Source: Pseudomonadota bacterium
Lineage (GTDB): Bacteria > Pseudomonadota > Alphaproteobacteria > Rhizobiales > Beijerinckiaceae
Reading direction: 5' to 3'
DNA: 10,135 bases
NCBI GenBank assembly: GCA_023452965.1
Contig: JAEXUU010000156.1
Location: forward strand, 1 to 10,135
In this document: piece after piece, positions 1 to 6,135 of the stretch
How the letters are laid out: each line of letters starts with the position of its first letter
How positions within the stretch are numbered: the stretch's first letter is position 1
The notes under the pieces: generated by a model
The model's database searches: none
Told to the model about the DNA's origin: nothing
Seen by the model: only the letters and a program-made list of their open reading frames with translations
Program-made: the position numbers and the translations under genes

Positions 1-145
1 GGAGCAGGGCTTCGAACAGCTCACGCTCGGGCAGGCCGGTGAGCACGGCGGCGTGCTGCGCCAGCTCCTGCAAGGCCTGCTTCTTGCTGTTGGCGCGCAG
101 CGGCGAGATCACCGCATCGGGCCGGAGAAGATCGGTCAGCGTCAT
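1..145 (-). CDS. ptsN: PtsN, nitrogen regulatory EIIA-Ntr protein (N-terminal part, cut by window edge)
   Basis: The reverse strand from the ATG at 145 gives 48 residues beginning MTLTDLLRPDAVISPL, followed by RANSKKQALQELA. This is the usual N-terminus of rhizobial PtsN: a DLL-x-PDAV start and a NSKKQALQEL helix. The rest, including the phosphorylated histidine, lies outside the window. PtsN is the last acceptor of the nitrogen phosphotransferase chain (PtsP-NPr-PtsN). In the family it adjusts potassium transport, carbon/nitrogen balance and other regulators in the cytoplasm. It follows hpf by 84 bp on the same strand, as expected for the rpoN-hpf-ptsN order. An in-frame ATG at 157 would add four residues (MDWV); I prefer 145 because it matches the family start. 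Identification is firm despite the truncation. Confidence 0.9.
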   Translation of the reverse strand, partial: MTLTDLLRPDAVISPLRANSKKQALQELAQHAAVLTGLPERELFEALL

Positions 146-229
146 AACCCAATCCATGCATGTCCCGTACCGGAGCGCGGGCGCCGCCGGCATCCCGGCC
201 GGCACCCGAATTCCATCAGCGGCGGGACT

Positions 230-817
230 TCAAGAAAGAGAAGCCGGCGGATCGATCCAGCCGATATTGCCGTCGCGGCGGCGGTATACGACGTTCATGC
301 GGCCATTGCCAGCATGGCGGAAGATAACCACAGGCGCGCCGGTCAGATCGAGCTCGGCGACCGCGTCGACGACCGTCATCTGGTGAAGGGACTTGGTCGA
401 TTCGGCCACGATCACCGGGTTCTCGCCGGCGTGATCGACCTCCTGCTCCTCGACGTCGTCATCGGGGGCAGCGATCACATAGCTGGGGATTTCCATCAGC
501 GGCTCGCGCCCATTGGCCGCGGCGGAACGGTCCTTCAGCCGGCGCTTGTAGCGCCGCAGCCGCTTCTCGATGCGCTCCGCCATCTTGTCGAGGCTGGCAT
601 AGGGATCGTGCGCGGTGGCGGAGGCTTCGAGCGTGATGCCTGAGGACAGGTGCAGGACGCCGTCGGTCTTGAAGGCGGTACCGTCTTTGCCGACGGTGAT
701 ATGCCCCTGGTAGCCGCCCTCATAGTACTTGCCCAACGCCGCGGCGACCCTGGTCTCGGCCTGCCCGCGCAGGGCTGCGCCGACATCGAGATTCTTGCCG
801 GAGATTCGCAAGCTCAT
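230..817 (-). CDS. hpf: Ribosome hibernation promoting factor, long form (HPF/RaiA family)
   Basis: A 195-residue protein starting MSLRISGKNLDVG. Residues 1 to about 105 form the ribosome-binding beta-alpha domain, with the basic stretch EKRLRRYKRRLKDR at 84-97. An acidic linker (DDDVEEQE) lies near 119-126. Residues about 132-192 form the C-terminal dimerisation domain (NPVIVAESTKSL, then MTVVDAVAELDLTGAPVVIF, and GWIDP near the end). The two-domain length marks long HPF, which in the family dimerises 70S ribosomes into inactive 100S particles in stationary phase or starvation. The ATG at 817 has GGGGAAG at 824-830, six bases upstream. The gene lies 221 bp after rpoN and has its own promoter-like boxes at 868-896, so it may be transcribed separately from rpoN. 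Nothing looks broken. Confidence 0.95.
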   Translation of the reverse strand: MSLRISGKNLDVGAALRGQAETRVAAALGKYYEGGYQGHITVGKDGTAFKTDGVLHLSSGITLEASATAHDPYASLDKMAERIEKRLRRYKRRLKDRSAAANGREPLMEIPSYVIAAPDDDVEEQEVDHAGENPVIVAESTKSLHQMTVVDAVAELDLTGAPVVIFRHAGNGRMNVVYRRRDGNIGWIDPPASLS

Positions 818-845
818 GGAGTGCTTCCCCTTCTTGTCGCCATGG

Positions 846-867
846 CCAGTAGTCGGCCATCTACTGG
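846..867 (-). repeat. Inverted repeat at the predicted hpf transcription start
   Basis: CCAGTAG (846-852) and CTACTGG (861-867) are perfect 7-bp inverted arms around an 8-base centre. The repeat abuts the -10 box of the proposed hpf promoter and covers the expected start site. It could be an operator for a dimeric regulator. A 5' mRNA hairpin is less likely, because transcription starting near 861 would exclude most of one arm. Confidence 0.55.
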
Positions 868-896
868 AGGTAAGAACGGGGTCACCGGCTTGTCAA
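868..896 (-). promoter_or_regulatory. Probable hpf promoter
   Basis: On the minus strand the -35 box TTGACA (891-896) is a full match to the housekeeping consensus. A spacer of exactly 17 bp (874-890) separates it from TTACCT (868-873), a weak -10 box. Transcription would start near 861, leaving a leader of about 44 nt before the hpf ATG at 817. The box positions are read directly; promoter activity is inferred. Confidence 0.6.
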
Positions 897-940
897 TGAG
901 CCCGAAGGCGGGTGCCTCGAAGGGGCTGCTCTCAACGGGA

Positions 941-1017
941 CGCATGCCGCAGGGGCAACTCGACCGGCCAGAGCAGACCGCAGGACAGGCCCCGCAGCCT
1001 CTTCGCCAGGGCATGCG
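941..1017 (-). repeat. Long-range inverted repeat between rpoN and hpf
   Basis: CGCATGCC (941-948) and GGCATGCG (1010-1017) are perfect 8-bp arms 61 bases apart. A nested GGGGC (952-956) / GCCCC (989-993) pair lies inside. The repeat starts 21 bp past the rpoN stop. It could fold as a structured 3' end of rpoN mRNA or a small RNA. No U-run follows, so I do not call a terminator. Confidence 0.35.
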
Positions 1018-1038
1018 CGGCGTGTATCGCGGGCGGGT

Positions 1039-2571
1039 TCAGCGCGCCCCGCCGGCCATGGCGAGCTTCTCTCGCCGGCGCTCCATCGAGGACGGGATGC
1101 GCAGCGATTCCCGGTACTTCGCCACAGTCCGCCGGGCGATGTCGATGCCGTTCGTCTTCAGCCTGGTGACGATCGCATCGTCCGACAGAATCTCCGCCGG
1201 GCTCTCCTCGTCGATCATCTGCTTGATCCGGTAGCGCACCGCCTCGGCCGAATGGGCCTCGCCATAGCCGGTCGCGGCGATCGCGGCCGAGAAGAAATAC
1301 TTCATCTCGAAGACACCGCGCGTGCAGGTCAGGTACTTGTTCGAGGTGACGCGCGAGACTGTCGATTCGTGCATGCCGATCGCGTCGGCGACGGTCTTGA
1401 GATTCAGCGGGCGCAGATGCTCGACGCCATGGGCGAAGAAGCCGTCCTGCTGGCGCACGATCTCGCTGGCAACCTTGAGGATGGTACGGGCACGCTGCTC
1501 GAGCGAACGGGTCAGCCAGTTTGCGGTCTGCAGGCACTCGGCGATGAAAGCCTTGTCCTCGTCGTTGCGCGCGGCCCGTGAAACGCGGGCGTGATAGGTC
1601 TGGTTGACGAGCACGCGCGGCAGCGTGTCGGGGTTGAGGTCGACCAGCCAGGAGCCATCCGGCGCGGGGCGGATGAAAACGTCCGGCACCACCGTCTCGG
1701 CGGCCGAACCGCCGAAGGCGCAGCCCGGCTTGGGATCGAGACGCCGAATCTCAGCGACCATGTCGGCGATGTCCTCGTCGTCGACCCCACAGATGCGCTT
1801 CAGCGCGGTATAGTCGCGCTTGGCGACCAGCGGCAGATTGGCGAGCAGAGCCTGCATGGCCGGGTCGTAGCGATCCCGGTCGCGCAGCTGGATGGCCAGG
1901 CACTCGCTGACATCGCGCGCCGCGACGCCGCTGGGATCGAAGCCCTGGACGATGCGCAGGACCTCCTCGACCCTGGCCTCGTCGACGCCCAGCCGCATGG
2001 CAATGTCGGCCAGCGGCTCGGCGAGGTAGCCGGCATCGTCGACCCCGTCGATGATGTGTCGGCCGATCAGCCGCTCGGCCGGCGAGGCGACCGCCAGATC
2101 GAGCTGAGCGGCGAGATGGTCATGCAGAGAAAGCTCGGCGGTCAGGCTGCTCTCGAACCCCTCGGGCCCATCTTCGAACGAGCCGCCACTGCCGCCATAA
2201 GCCCCGCCGGTGATCGGCAGGCTGTCGGCGCCCCGCGTATCGAGCCGAGCGATCTGTGGCTGCTCGTTCTGGAAGACGTTCTCGAGCCCGGTGCCAAGCC
2301 GCCCTTCCATGCCCTCCTGCGTGTTGAGGCTCTCGGCGCGCTCATAGCTCGCCTGATCGGCCGCATGCGCGCCCTCGCTGCCGCCATTGGCCAGCGGCGC
2401 CTCGCCGGCCTCGTCATTGCGCTCCAGCAGCGGGTTGCGCTCGAGCTCGCCCTCGACGAAATTCTGGAGTTCGAGATGGGAGAGCTGGAGGAGCTTGATC
2501 GCCTGCAAAAGCTGCGGCGTCATCACCAGGGACTGCCCCTGGCGCAGCTCCATACGCGGCATCATCGCCAT
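1039..2571 (-). CDS. rpoN: RNA polymerase sigma-54 factor RpoN
   Basis: A 510-residue sigma-54. Region I (about 7-50) reads ELRQGQSLVMTPQLLQAIKLLQ, the activator-contact region rich in glutamine and leucine. Region II (about 52-145) is acidic and low in complexity. The core-binding domain spans about 150-350. A helix-turn-helix (LKTVADAIGMHESTVSRV) lies at about 391-408, and the RpoN box ARRTVAKYRE, which reads the -24 promoter element, is at 479-488. The protein directs RNA polymerase to -24/-12 promoters that need an AAA+ activator: nitrogen assimilation, and in many rhizobia nitrogen fixation or C4-dicarboxylate uptake. I chose the ATG at 2571 (MAMMPRMELRQ) because the family start has a short lead before the RQ motif. 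A GTG at 2601 would add ten residues and ATG codons at 2565, 2562 and 2553 are also possible. lptB lies 161 bp upstream and a promoter-like pair sits between them. Confidence 0.96.
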   Translation of the reverse strand: MAMMPRMELRQGQSLVMTPQLLQAIKLLQLSHLELQNFVEGELERNPLLERNDEAGEAPLANGGSEGAHAADQASYERAESLNTQEGMEGRLGTGLENVFQNEQPQIARLDTRGADSLPITGGAYGGSGGSFEDGPEGFESSLTAELSLHDHLAAQLDLAVASPAERLIGRHIIDGVDDAGYLAEPLADIAMRLGVDEARVEEVLRIVQGFDPSGVAARDVSECLAIQLRDRDRYDPAMQALLANLPLVAKRDYTALKRICGVDDEDIADMVAEIRRLDPKPGCAFGGSAAETVVPDVFIRPAPDGSWLVDLNPDTLPRVLVNQTYHARVSRAARNDEDKAFIAECLQTANWLTRSLEQRARTILKVASEIVRQQDGFFAHGVEHLRPLNLKTVADAIGMHESTVSRVTSNKYLTCTRGVFEMKYFFSAAIAATGYGEAHSAEAVRYRIKQMIDEESPAEILSDDAIVTRLKTNGIDIARRTVAKYRESLRIPSSMERRREKLAMAGGAR

Positions 2572-2628
2572 AGACGATCCGGCCCCTTTCCTCCGCGCCA
2601 CCTCGGCACGCTTCTTGCCTGTGAGGAA

Positions 2629-2657
2629 AGCCTAGACTCGGGCCGCAGCGGCGTCAA
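2629..2657 (-). promoter_or_regulatory. Probable rpoN promoter
   Basis: On the minus strand TTGACG (2652-2657), a 17-bp spacer (2635-2651) and TAGGCT (2629-2634) form a good housekeeping-type promoter. Start of transcription would fall near 2622, about 50 nt ahead of the ATG at 2571 and 20 nt ahead of the alternative GTG at 2601. A GANTC methylation-type site (GACTC, 2635-2639) touches the -10 box. Box positions are seen; activity is inferred. Confidence 0.55.
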
Positions 2658-2708
2658 AGCCCTTTGCATGCGCGAAGAGAGAGATTTTGTCGCGCCGCAG
2701 CATCGACC

Positions 2709-2724
2709 GCCGGCCCTTGCCGGC
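2709..2724 (-). repeat. GC-only hairpin just after lptB
   Basis: GCCGGC (2709-2714), CCTT, GCCGGC (2719-2724) gives a 6-bp all-GC stem with a four-base loop. It ends eight bases downstream of the lptB stop. There is no U-run on the lptB-coding strand, so it is at most a weak or Rho-assisted end, or a stem protecting the 3' end of an lpt transcript. Confidence 0.4.
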
Positions 2725-2732
2725 CAATCCGC

Positions 2733-3713
2733 TCAGAGGCGGAAATCCTCGCCGAGATAGACGCGCCGGACGTCGGCATTGGCGATGATCTCGGCCGGCG
2801 AGCCCTCGGTCAGCACGCGGCCGGAATGGATGATGTAGGCGCGATCGACCAGTCCGAGCGTCTCGCGGACATTATGGTCGGTGATCAGCACGCCGATCCC
2901 GCGATCGGTCAGCTGCCGGACTAGCTCCTGGATATCGCCGACGGCGATCGGGTCGATGCCGGCGAAGGGCTCGTCGAGCAGGATGAAGGACGGACGACCG
3001 GCCAGCGCACGGGCGATCTCGCAGCGGCGGCGCTCGCCGCCGGAGAGCGCGATCGAGGGCGCCTTGCGCAGGCGGGTGATGTTGAACTCGTCGAGCAGCT
3101 TGTCGAGCTCGCGCTCGCGCTTCTTGCGGTTGGGCTCGACGACCTCGAGCACCGCGCGGATGTTGTCCTCGACCGAGAGGCCACGAAAGATCGAGGCTTC
3201 CTGCGGGAGATAGCCGATGCCGAGCCGGGCGCGCTGGTACATCGGCAGGTTGGTGATGTCGTTCCCTTCGAGCGAGATCACGCCCATATCGGCCCCGACC
3301 AGGCCGGTGATCATGTAGAAGATCGTGGTCTTGCCGGCGCCGTTCGGCCCGAGCAGGCCGACGGCCTCGCCGTTACGCACGTAGAGCGAAGCCTCGCTCA
3401 CGACATTGCGGGCGCCATAACTCTTGCGCAGGCCGCTGACGGCAAGGATGCCGGGGCCGCCGATGGAGGAGGCGACCGGTTCCGATCCTGCGAACTGTTC
3501 GGTAGCCTGGGCCTCGCCCTTCCGGCCGAACAGCCGGCCGAGGCGCGACAGCATTCCACCGCCGGCGAGCGACGCAGCGGCGGCTGCCGAGGATTGCGAG
3601 CGCTGCGGCCTTGTGGCGGTTTCGGCGGGCGATGGCGGGGAGATCGTCACGGGAAAGGGCGCAACCTGCTGGTTTTCGGCACGGCGTGAACTCTGGTATT
3701 CGAGGCGTTCCAA
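2733..3713 (-). CDS. lptB: LptB, LPS export ABC transporter ATP-binding protein
   Basis: The open frame encodes 326 residues. The ABC ATPase core runs from about residue 88 to the end: Walker A GPNGAGKTT (122-130), Q-loop glutamine 171, signature LSGGE (223-227), Walker B FILLDEP (243-249) with catalytic Glu248, and switch His280. LptB drives the LptFG membrane proteins, which pull LPS out of the inner membrane onto LptC and LptA. LptF and LptG are not in this window. The core is about 240 residues, the usual size; the extra lead is Ser/Ala/Pro-rich. The frame opens with a TTG at 3713 with a weak GAAGG about 10 bases upstream. An ATG at 3554 (residue 54, MLSRLGRLFGRKG) resembles the short basic lead I recall for Bradyrhizobium-type LptB and may be the true start. 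A GTG at 3650 is also in frame. The gene follows lptA by 42 bp if the TTG is used. Function is certain, start is not. Confidence 0.93.
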   Translation of the reverse strand: MERLEYQSSRRAENQQVAPFPVTISPPSPAETATRPQRSQSSAAAAASLAGGGMLSRLGRLFGRKGEAQATEQFAGSEPVASSIGGPGILAVSGLRKSYGARNVVSEASLYVRNGEAVGLLGPNGAGKTTIFYMITGLVGADMGVISLEGNDITNLPMYQRARLGIGYLPQEASIFRGLSVEDNIRAVLEVVEPNRKKRERELDKLLDEFNITRLRKAPSIALSGGERRRCEIARALAGRPSFILLDEPFAGIDPIAVGDIQELVRQLTDRGIGVLITDHNVRETLGLVDRAYIIHSGRVLTEGSPAEIIANADVRRVYLGEDFRL

Positions 3714-3721
3714 ACTGGCAA
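3693..3721 (-). promoter_or_regulatory. Possible promoter before the lptB core
   Basis: On the minus strand TTGCCA (3716-3721), a 17-bp spacer (3699-3715) and TACCAG (3693-3698) resemble a housekeeping promoter with a good -35 and a weak -10. It overlaps the TTG that opens the long lptB frame. If it is used, the transcript would lack that TTG and lptB would have to start at the GTG at 3650 or the ATG at 3554. This is a tentative call. Confidence 0.3.
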
Positions 3722-3755
3722 CGCCTTCGTTACCCAGACGTACCGAGCGATGAAG

Positions 3756-4481
3756 TCAGTTCGTCGGCGTCGCGGGCTTTCCCGCTCCACCCGGCTTCTC
3801 CTTGCCGGCCTCGGCCGAATTGGGCACGAAGAAGCCCTGCACGCGACCGCCCGGCTTGGTGTCGACATTGGCAATGCCGGTCTGCGTGTCATAGACGAGG
3901 CGCTCGCCACGGGTGATGTTGGGACCGTCGTTCAACGCGACATTGCCGGTCATGATCACCTTGTTGTTGGCGCGGTCGAAGACGGCGTTGTCGGACGTCG
4001 CTGCCTGGGTTTTCGAGACGACGGTGACGGGCCCGGCGCATTCGATGCGCTTGATTGCACCATCGTTCGACGATGGCGCCCCGCTGGCCGCCGCCGGGGC
4101 AGGAGCCGCCTCCGGCGCCGCGCGCTTGCCGGCGCCGTTCTGGCCGCGCCCCTCATAAAACACGGTCATGGTCGAGCAGCGGACCGTCGTCTCGCCCTGC
4201 ACCGCGACAACATTACCGGAGAAGACTGCCTTGTTGTCCTTGTCGAGCACGTCGAGCTTGTCGGCGTCGATCTTGATCGGCTCCTTGCTGTCGCCGCCCA
4301 TGCCGCCAAAGGGCGAGCCGGGAGCACCACCGCGCCTTGCCGGCGCCGCCGCAGGCTTGGCGGCCGGCTGCGCCGGCGTCGCGCCGGACCTGGACGGCGC
4401 CTGCTGCTGAGCCAGCGCCGCCGCCGAGGGCAGCCAGAAAAGTGCGGATACGGCTGCGAAGAGGAGGGTTGTAGGTTTCAT
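3756..4481 (-). CDS. lptA: LptA, periplasmic LPS transport protein (OstA family)
   Basis: A 241-residue protein with a signal peptide (MKPTTLLFAAVSALFWLPSA, likely cut after ALA at residue 24). A Gln/Pro/Ala-rich linker follows to about residue 65. The OstA/LptA beta-jellyroll starts at EPIKIDADKLDVLD (68-80) and continues with AVFSGNVVAVQG (85-96). After an insert at about 112-141 it resumes with AVFDRANNKVIMTGNVAL (166-183) and RGERLVYDTQTG (191-202). The tail is Pro/Gly/Lys-rich. LptA monomers form the periplasmic bridge carrying LPS from LptC to LptD in the outer membrane. The ATG at 4481 has AGGT six bases upstream and lies 43 bp after lptC. The Ala/Pro/Gly-rich insert between the strands is unusual against the compact E. 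coli protein. Confidence 0.93.
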   Translation of the reverse strand: MKPTTLLFAAVSALFWLPSAAALAQQQAPSRSGATPAQPAAKPAAAPARRGGAPGSPFGGMGGDSKEPIKIDADKLDVLDKDNKAVFSGNVVAVQGETTVRCSTMTVFYEGRGQNGAGKRAAPEAAPAPAAASGAPSSNDGAIKRIECAGPVTVVSKTQAATSDNAVFDRANNKVIMTGNVALNDGPNITRGERLVYDTQTGIANVDTKPGGRVQGFFVPNSAEAGKEKPGGAGKPATPTN

Positions 4482-4524
4482 CGCCGACCTGTCATTCGCT
4501 TGGCTTCACTGTCTCGAGCCGATT

Positions 4525-5331
4525 TCAACGCTGTGGCGGCGGTGCCGCCTCGCCTTGCGCGTCCGCAGCGGGCCGCAGCAGGCCCGGATTGGGCGTGCTG
4601 CCCTGACGCTCCGGCCCGGCAAGGCTGTTGGCCGGCGCATTCTCGATCACGACACGCACGCGGCCCTCGAACACGATCAGGGCGCCGTTATCCTTAACAT
4701 CGAGTGTATCGGCATTGACCGTGGTCGTGCCAAGATTGACCGTGACCGGCTCGCGCGACACGACCGTTCCGGCCTTGAAATCGACATCGGCCGTTCGCAT
4801 CCGCACATCATAGCCCGATTCCGTCCGGATCTTGACGTCGTCGACCAGCTTCAGCTTTTCCTTCTGCTGGTCGAAAAGGCCGCTGAGGGCATTGACGGTG
4901 ACCCAGCCTTCCTCGGACTTCATCTGGACCCGGGCCGTCATCTTAACCAGCTCGATCTGCGTGGGATTGCGGATGTCCTGCAGCGCGGACTCGGCGGTGA
5001 CCACGTACGGACTGTTGTCCTTGCGATAGCCGGCGAGCTTGGGCGCCTCCATCACGACCTTGCCGCCGGACAGGCCGATCGAGCCCAGCGAGAGATTGCC
5101 GGCCTCGCGCAGCGGGTTAAGGAACGGCGTGACGATCAGCCCCAGCACGGCCACGACCGCGCCGACCGGAATTGCGCGCCGCAGCAGCCGCACCACGCCG
5201 GAGTGGCGGCGCGCGGCCTTGAACGCGGCCTGCCGCGCCCGCGCCTGCTTCACCGCCGATCCTGCGATGTCAGGAGATGTCATTGCCAAGGTCATGTCCC
5301 GCCCAATGCCAGCCGCCCACGGCTTTTTCAT
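4525..5331 (-). CDS. lptC: LptC, LPS export inner-membrane anchor protein
   Basis: A 268-residue protein. A basic cytoplasmic lead (residues 28-52, many Arg/Lys) precedes one membrane helix at about 53-71 (AIPVGAVVAVLGLIVTPF). A periplasmic LptC/OstA-like beta domain follows at about 88-232, with repeated strand patterns such as YVVTAESALQD (109-119), VNALSGLFDQQKEKLKLVDDV (146-166), TADVDFKAGTVVS (180-192) and ADTLDVKDNGALIVFEG (207-223). The C-terminal tail is Pro/Ala-rich. LptC receives LPS from LptB2FG and hands it to LptA; it is longer than E. coli LptC because of the lead and the tail. The ATG at 5331 lacks a clear ribosome-binding site and lies three bases past a strong dyad. In-frame ATGs at 5295 (after GGGCGGGAC) and 5283 are alternatives. 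rnd ends 71 bp upstream on the same strand. Confidence 0.9.
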   Translation of the reverse strand: MKKPWAAGIGRDMTLAMTSPDIAGSAVKQARARQAAFKAARRHSGVVRLLRRAIPVGAVVAVLGLIVTPFLNPLREAGNLSLGSIGLSGGKVVMEAPKLAGYRKDNSPYVVTAESALQDIRNPTQIELVKMTARVQMKSEEGWVTVNALSGLFDQQKEKLKLVDDVKIRTESGYDVRMRTADVDFKAGTVVSREPVTVNLGTTTVNADTLDVKDNGALIVFEGRVRVVIENAPANSLAGPERQGSTPNPGLLRPAADAQGEAAPPPQR

Positions 5332-5334
5332 GTC

Positions 5335-5360
5335 GGCGATTGCGCAGTTGCGAAATCGCC
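5335..5360 (-). repeat. 26-bp imperfect dyad directly before the lptC start
   Basis: GGCGATT (5335-5341) pairs perfectly with AATCGCC (5354-5360). After one mismatched position the inner CGC/GCG bases also pair around a four-base centre. The dyad ends three bases before the lptC ATG, where a ribosome-binding site would be expected. As RNA it would form a stem hiding that start; as DNA it could be an operator. There is no U-run, so it is not a terminator for rnd. Confidence 0.5.
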
Positions 5361-5402
5361 ATACCGACCGCTCGACGATGACCTAGCTGGAATACAACAA
5401 CT

Positions 5403-6017
5403 TTACGTATGTGCGAAGATGTCGGTCTCCGGCCAGCCGGCGAGATCGAGCTCCGCCCGGGTCGGCAGGAAGTCGAAGCAGGCCTGGGCCAGATGAGTCC
5501 TCTCCTCGCGGGCCAGCATGACGTCGAGGCGCAGCTTCAATGCATGAAGATGCAGAACATCCGCCGCAGCGTAGCTGAGCTGGGATTCCGACAGGGTCTC
5601 GGCGCCCCAATCCGAAGATTGCTGCTGCTTCGACAGGTCGATGCCGAGCAGCTCCCGGACCAGATCCTTCAGCCCGTGCCGGTCCGTATAGGTCCGCACC
5701 AGCTTGGAGGCGATCTTGGTGCAGTAGACCGGCGCGGTGACGACGCCGAAGGCCTTTTGCAGCGCCGCAATGTCGAAGCGAGCGAAATGGAACAGCTTCA
5801 GCACGCCGGGATCAGCGAGGATGCGGCAGAGATTCGCGGGCGCCGGCGCATCCTTGGGAATCTGGACGACATCGGCCGAGCCATCGCCCCGCGAGAGCTG
5901 CACATCGCAGAGCCGGTCGCGCTGCGGATTGAGACCGAGCGTCTCGGTGTCGATCGCCAGGATCGGCCCGGGCTGGAAATCGGCAGGCAGGTCGCCGCGA
6001 TGCAGATGAATGGTCAT
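5403..6017 (-). CDS. rnd: Ribonuclease D-type 3'-5' exonuclease (short form, no HRDC domain)
   Basis: A 204-residue protein that is almost wholly a DEDDy exonuclease domain. Exo I is IDTETLGL with Asp23 and Glu25. Exo II is FHFARFDIAAL with Asp82. Exo III is YAAADVLHL with Tyr149 and Asp153. All four acidic metal ligands and the tyrosine that marks the DEDDy class are present. RNase D trims 3' ends of tRNA precursors and other small RNAs. E. coli Rnd (about 375 residues) carries C-terminal HRDC domains that are absent here, as is usual for the short alphaproteobacterial form. The ATG at 6017 has only a weak AAGGG about 12 bases upstream. The gene heads the minus-strand block ahead of lptC and is divergent from the DUF805 gene. 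Substrate is inferred from family; a general RNase D-like exonuclease is the safe call. Confidence 0.88.
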   Translation of the reverse strand: MTIHLHRGDLPADFQPGPILAIDTETLGLNPQRDRLCDVQLSRGDGSADVVQIPKDAPAPANLCRILADPGVLKLFHFARFDIAALQKAFGVVTAPVYCTKIASKLVRTYTDRHGLKDLVRELLGIDLSKQQQSSDWGAETLSESQLSYAAADVLHLHALKLRLDVMLAREERTHLAQACFDFLPTRAELDLAGWPETDIFAHT

Positions 6018-6093
6018 GGCTCTGACTCAACCCTTGCAAACACTTGCCGCGGGCCGGGCCGGCGGACGTCCCTGCCAGCTACCGAGCCCACCG

Positions 6094-6130
6094 CCGCGGC
6101 ACAAGCCTTTTCTCGCTCCAACTGCCGCGG
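6094..6130. repeat. 8-bp inverted repeat CCGCGGCA / TGCCGCGG
   Basis: CCGCGGCA (6094-6101) and TGCCGCGG (6123-6130) are perfect inverted copies 21 bases apart. A third copy of TGCCGCGG lies at 6045-6052 in direct orientation with the second. The left arm overlaps the candidate rnd -35 box. They could be binding sites for one regulator; no terminator-like U-run is present. Confidence 0.5.
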
Positions 6131-6135
6131 GAAAA

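Noticed and set aside
186..199. GCCGG-CATC-CCGGC hairpin between hpf and ptsN as a terminator
   Set aside because: Only five pairs and no U-run on the minus strand; ptsN normally continues the same operon.
814..1014. A 66-codon minus-strand frame between rpoN and hpf
   Set aside because: Cys/Pro/Arg-rich with no ribosome-binding site or motif, and it spans the hpf promoter and dyad. I treat the stretch as regulatory.
1591..2760. A 389-codon open frame antisense to rpoN
   Set aside because: The minus-strand RpoN reading is unmistakable and the antisense protein shows no family features. GC-rich codon bias explains the lack of stops.
4727..4745. Possible sigma-54 promoter (TGGCACG on the minus strand)
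   Set aside because: No GC/TTGC element follows at the required spacing and it lies inside lptC. I found no convincing -24/-12 promoter in the window.
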